Position numbers and translations under genes: made by a program. DNA of 64,000 nt. Source: Streptomyces sp. Edi2 (GTDB taxonomy: Bacteria > Actinomycetota > Actinomycetes > Streptomycetales > Streptomycetaceae). Of this stretch, positions 61,176 to 64,000 are shown piece by piece; within the stretch, counting starts at the first letter, position 1, and the number at the start of each line of letters is the position of its first letter. Location: contig NZ_JBEJGX010000003.1 in assembly GCF_040253635.1 (NCBI RefSeq), forward strand, positions 2,418,001 through 2,482,000, in the 5' to 3' direction. The notes under the pieces were generated by a model, which was not told the DNA's origin, searched no databases, and was given only the letters and a program-made list of their open reading frames with translations.

Positions 61176-62024
61176 TCACGCCTTCACGCTGCCCTCGGTC
61201 AGGCCCGTGCGCCAGTACCGCTGGAGCACCGTCATCAGCACCATCAGCGGCACCACGGACAGAAACGCCCCGCCCACCGTGTACTGGTAGAGCACCGGTT
61301 GGCGGTCGGCGTAGCCGGTCCAGGAGGTCAGGCCCAGCTGCACGGGGTAGAGGTCGGAGTCCGAGAGCATCACCAGCGGCAGGAAGTAGTTGTTCCAGAT
61401 GTGCACGAACTGGAACAGGAAGACGGTCACCAGCGCCGGGGTCATCAGCCGCAGCCCGAGCCCGGCGAAGATCCTGGCCTCGCCCGCGCCGTCGATCCGG
61501 GCCGCTTCCAGGAGCGAGGCGGGGACCGCGGCGGCCGCGTAGATCCGGCACAGATACACGCCGAACGGGCTGACCGTACTGGGGATCAGCACCGCCCAGT
61601 AGGTGTTGGACAGCCCCATCGCGCTGAAGAGGAAGTAGAGCGGCAGGGCCAGCGCGGTGCCGGGGATCAGCACCCCGGCGAGCACCACGTGGAAGACCGC
61701 CTCCCGGCCGCGGAACCGGAAGACGGCCAGCGCATAGCCGGCCGCGGCGGACAGCAGGGTGGCGCAGACCGCGCCGGCCCCCGCGTAGAAGAGGGAGTTG
61801 GCGAACCAGCGGGCGTAGATGCCGTGGTCGTAGGTGAGGACGTCGACGAGGTGGTCGACGGGGTCCGGATGGTCGGAGAACCAGAAGCCGAAGGTGCCGA
61901 AGAGGTCGGCGCTGTTCTTGGTGGCGGAGACCGCCAGCCAGTAGACGGGCACCAGGAAGTAGAGCGCGGCGACGGTCAGCAGCGAGGCGGTGATGATCCG
62001 GTGGCGGACCGGGGGCGGGGTCAT
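61176..62024 (-). CDS. sugar ABC transporter permease, MalG type
   Basis: The 282-residue protein overlaps the upstream permease stop by ATGA. It has six helices, FGFWFSDHPDPVDHL in the outer loop, and the EAA loop VPASLLEAARIDGAGEARIFAGLGLRLMTPAL. NNYFLPLVMLSDSDLYPVQLGL is typical of CUT1 permeases. It is the third gene of a binding protein-permease-permease operon. Confidence 0.9.
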   Translation of the reverse strand: MTPPPVRHRIITASLLTVAALYFLVPVYWLAVSATKNSADLFGTFGFWFSDHPDPVDHLVDVLTYDHGIYARWFANSLFYAGAGAVCATLLSAAAGYALAVFRFRGREAVFHVVLAGVLIPGTALALPLYFLFSAMGLSNTYWAVLIPSTVSPFGVYLCRIYAAAAVPASLLEAARIDGAGEARIFAGLGLRLMTPALVTVFLFQFVHIWNNYFLPLVMLSDSDLYPVQLGLTSWTGYADRQPVLYQYTVGGAFLSVVPLMVLMTVLQRYWRTGLTEGSVKA

Positions 62025-63019
62025 CCGCGCTCCCCGGCGTGCTCCTCGGCGCGCCCGCCGGTCAGCCGCAGAAAGCCGAAGGACACCGCGCACGCCACCA
62101 GCGCGAGCAGTACCGCCTCGGCCGCCGCCACCTGCTGGTTGTTGCCGACGAACGCCTCGCTGTAGGCATGCAGGTTGGGGGTGAAGCCGGAGTCGATGGA
62201 GGAGGCCAGCGGGCGCAGCACCATCGGTTCGGCGAACAGCTGGAGGGTGCCGATGATGCTGAAGACACCGGTGAGCACGAGCGCGGGGCGGAGCAGCGGG
62301 ATCTTGATGTGCCGGGCGACCTGCCAGGCGCTCGCCCCGTCGATCCGCGCCGCCTCGTACAACTCCCCCGGTACGGCCTTGAGCTGGGCGATCAGCACCA
62401 GCATGTTGTAGCCGGTGAACTGCCAGGTGACGATGTTGGCGAGGGACCACAGGACGGTGCCGCGGGAGAGGAAGTCGACGCTCCAGCCCATGGAGTCGGC
62501 GATCTTCACCAGCGGGCTGATGCCCGGCACGTAGAGGAATCCCCACAGGATCGAGGCGATCACTCCCGGCACGCCGTACGGCAGGAAGAAGGCGCTGCGG
62601 AAGAAGGTGACTCCGCGGGCGCTCGCGCTCTCCAGCAGCAGCGCGAGGGCGGTGGCCAGCGCGATCATCAGCGGGATCTGGACGGCGCCGAAGAGCAGCA
62701 CCCGGCCGAAGCCGGCCAGGAACCGGTCGTCGGCGAGGGCATGGGCGTAGTTGGCGAGGCCGGCGAAGACCTCGTGTTCCCGGCCGCCGAGGCCGAGCGG
62801 GCCGGTGCGTTCGGTCTTCTGCAGGCTCTCGTGGAGGGCGTAGCCGATGGGGGCGAGGAAGCAGAGGCCGAAGAGGGCGAGGAACGGCAGGACGAAGCCG
62901 GCGGCGGCGCGGGCGTTGCGGGCCTCGGTACGGGTGGCGCGGCGCGGGCGGCGGCCGGTGTCCTGGCGGGTCCGCTTCGGGGCGACCGGCCCCGGCCGGC
63001 GCAGCGTGTCCCGGCTCAC
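62021..63019 (-). CDS. sugar ABC transporter permease, MalF type
   Basis: The 332-residue protein starts at GTG 63019, which overlaps the binding-protein stop as GTGA. An Arg/Pro-rich cytoplasmic arm (residues 1-38) precedes six helices. The EAA loop is VPGELYEAARIDGASAWQVARHIKIPLLRP. FLPYGVPGVIASILWGFLY is the CUT1 helix-3 region. No ATPase gene is present, as is usual when MsiK serves many sugar importers. Confidence 0.9.
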   Translation of the reverse strand: MSRDTLRRPGPVAPKRTRQDTGRRPRRATRTEARNARAAAGFVLPFLALFGLCFLAPIGYALHESLQKTERTGPLGLGGREHEVFAGLANYAHALADDRFLAGFGRVLLFGAVQIPLMIALATALALLLESASARGVTFFRSAFFLPYGVPGVIASILWGFLYVPGISPLVKIADSMGWSVDFLSRGTVLWSLANIVTWQFTGYNMLVLIAQLKAVPGELYEAARIDGASAWQVARHIKIPLLRPALVLTGVFSIIGTLQLFAEPMVLRPLASSIDSGFTPNLHAYSEAFVGNNQQVAAAEAVLLALVACAVSFGFLRLTGGRAEEHAGERG

Positions 63020-64000
63020 CCGCCGCTCTCCACCTTCAGCCCCTTGCCCCTGAGGTCGGCGATGGTCTGGGCCTGCACCTTCGTCAGGACCGAGCGGAAG
63101 GAACTGCCGTCCGCGAGCGCATCGGTGAAGGCGTCGCCGAGCCGCTGGTAAAGAGTGTCCACCCCGGGCCCCCACCGCCAGCTGGTGTCCACATGCGCCC
63201 CGGCGGCCGCGAAGACCTTGCTGTACGCCTGGCCGCCGAAGAAGTCCTTGTCGACGTCGAGATCGGTGGTGGCGTAGCCCTTCTTGGCGCTGGGGAAGCC
63301 GTAGCCGCCGTCGATGAGCAGCGCGATCGACTCGGGGTCGGTGTTGAGCCAGACGGCGAAGTCCAGGGCGTCCTTGGGATAGCGGGCCTTGGCGAAGACG
63401 GCGGTGGTCGAGCCGCCCCAGTTGGCGAAGGCCTGCTCGCCCGCCTTCCACTGCGGCAGCGGTGCGGCCCGCCACTTCCCCTTGGTGCCCGGCGCATTGC
63501 CGGCCAGCAGCGCATCGCCCCAACTGGCGCCCACCCAGGCCGGGATGGTGCCGGTCTGCAGATCCTTGTACCAGGCGTTCTGCCGGTCCGGGATGGTCTT
63601 GACGAGCTTCTGCTTGACGAGGGATTCCCAGTAGTCGGCGACCTTGCGGGTGGGGTCGTCGTCGAGGTGCACGGTCCAGGTGTCGCCGTGCGTCCCGTAC
63701 CACTTGGCGCCGGCCTGCCAGGCGAGGCCGGCGAAGCGGTTGCCGTTGGTGGGGGCGAAGGTCTCGATCCAGGCGCCCTTCTTCCGGACGGCCTTGGCTG
63801 CGGCCTCGTACTCGTCCCAGGTCCGCGGGGTCTGCACGTCCCATTTGTCGAAGAGGTCCTGACGGAGGAAGAGCCCCATCGGCCCGGACGCCTGGGGGAT
63901 GGCGTAGATGCCCTTGCCGAAGACGGACTGCTGCCACTGCCAGCCGGAGAACTTGTTCTTGTGGCGGGCGGCGCCGAGCGGGGCGAGGTCGAGCAGCCCG
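63016..64000 (-). CDS. extracellular sugar-binding protein, 5' end beyond the window
   Basis: At least 328 C-terminal residues of a family-1 solute-binding protein: GIYAIPQASGPMGLFLRQDL, TWDEYEAAAKAVRKKGAWIE, WVGASWGDALLAGNAPGTKG, NWGGSTTAVFAKARYPKDAL and ALLIDGGYGFPSAKKG. The signal peptide and lipobox lie past position 64000. It is first in the importer operon. The residue pattern is that of CUT1 (oligosaccharide) systems, and the sugar cannot be predicted. Confidence 0.9.
   Translation of the reverse strand, partial: GLLDLAPLGAARHKNKFSGWQWQQSVFGKGIYAIPQASGPMGLFLRQDLFDKWDVQTPRTWDEYEAAAKAVRKKGAWIETFAPTNGNRFAGLAWQAGAKWYGTHGDTWTVHLDDDPTRKVADYWESLVKQKLVKTIPDRQNAWYKDLQTGTIPAWVGASWGDALLAGNAPGTKGKWRAAPLPQWKAGEQAFANWGGSTTAVFAKARYPKDALDFAVWLNTDPESIALLIDGGYGFPSAKKGYATTDLDVDKDFFGGQAYSKVFAAAGAHVDTSWRWGPGVDTLYQRLGDAFTDALADGSSFRSVLTKVQAQTIADLRGKGLKVESGG

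Noticed and set aside
61176..64000. A second maltose transporter
   Set aside because: It is a CUT1 sugar importer, but no hydrolase, LacI gene or CTTGC/GCAAG operator is visible beside it, so the sugar is left unassigned.

Overview
The window is chromosomal DNA from a Streptomyces or very close relative. GC content is very high, third codon positions are G/C-dominated, and GTG starts and 4-base ATGA/GTGA overlaps are common. Several families present are typical of streptomycetes: DUF397 with Scr1/WhiJ-type XRE regulators, AfsR/SARP, DUF6801 and trypco2. The gene set between about 27 and 53 kb (malEFG/aglA/malR, glnE, a glutamine synthetase, nadE, panB) matches, from memory, the order around SCO2228-SCO2256 of S. 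coelicolor. I saw no tRNA, rRNA, CRISPR array, prophage or complete insertion sequence.

Layout. 0-8.6 kb: rhomboid-like protein; a short Cys-Cys leader peptide with an attenuator-like hairpin in front of a winged-helix regulator; an olsB/olsA-like pair plus a DedA protein on the minus strand; a Tat-exported GH89 alpha-N-acetylglucosaminidase broken by a frameshift; a DUF397 protein. 8.8-12.9 kb: sigma-like membrane protein, methyltransferase, and a DUF4345 membrane protein divergent from a TetR gene with a near-perfect operator between them. 13-17.2 kb: secreted pullulanase and a DUF6801 surface protein. 17.2-26.9 kb is the accessory, conflict-type region. It holds trypco2 plus a trypsin-NACHT-multi-TM protein, a second STAND NTPase followed by a decayed phosphotransferase, a truncated and a complete copy of an RsbW-like ATPase, an XRE regulator, a triplicated DUF397 protein and a DUF1266 protein. 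26.9-35.7 kb: maltose/maltodextrin locus malE-malF-malG-aglA-lacI(-) facing a second aglA-malR(+), so the glucosidase-regulator pair is duplicated around the transporter. 35.8-46.6 kb: PAP2 phosphatase, glnE, glutamine synthetase, Tat-exported multicopper oxidase, nadE. 46.7-53 kb: two MFS exporters (one with its TetR), an EEP-family phosphodiesterase, panB. 53.4-61 kb: DrrAB-type ABC exporter, large AfsR/SARP regulator, M50 protease, small membrane protein, NADPH:F420 reductase. 61.1-64 kb: a sugar ABC transporter whose binding protein runs off the end.

The most unusual signal is a family of intergenic elements at 12.9-13.15, 36.7-37.44 and 53.04-53.44 kb. Each intact core is an 8-bp outer stem, a 3x3 internal loop, an 18-bp inner stem and a constant 13-nt loop. 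In one copy the whole inner stem has a different sequence but is still fully paired. Tail modules repeat in tandem, and copies sit head-to-head in two of the three loci. The elements resemble REP/REPIN-type extragenic palindromes. The second notable item is the trypco2/trypsin-NACHT conflict cassette with an adjoining STAND NTPase island bounded by a partial gene duplicate.
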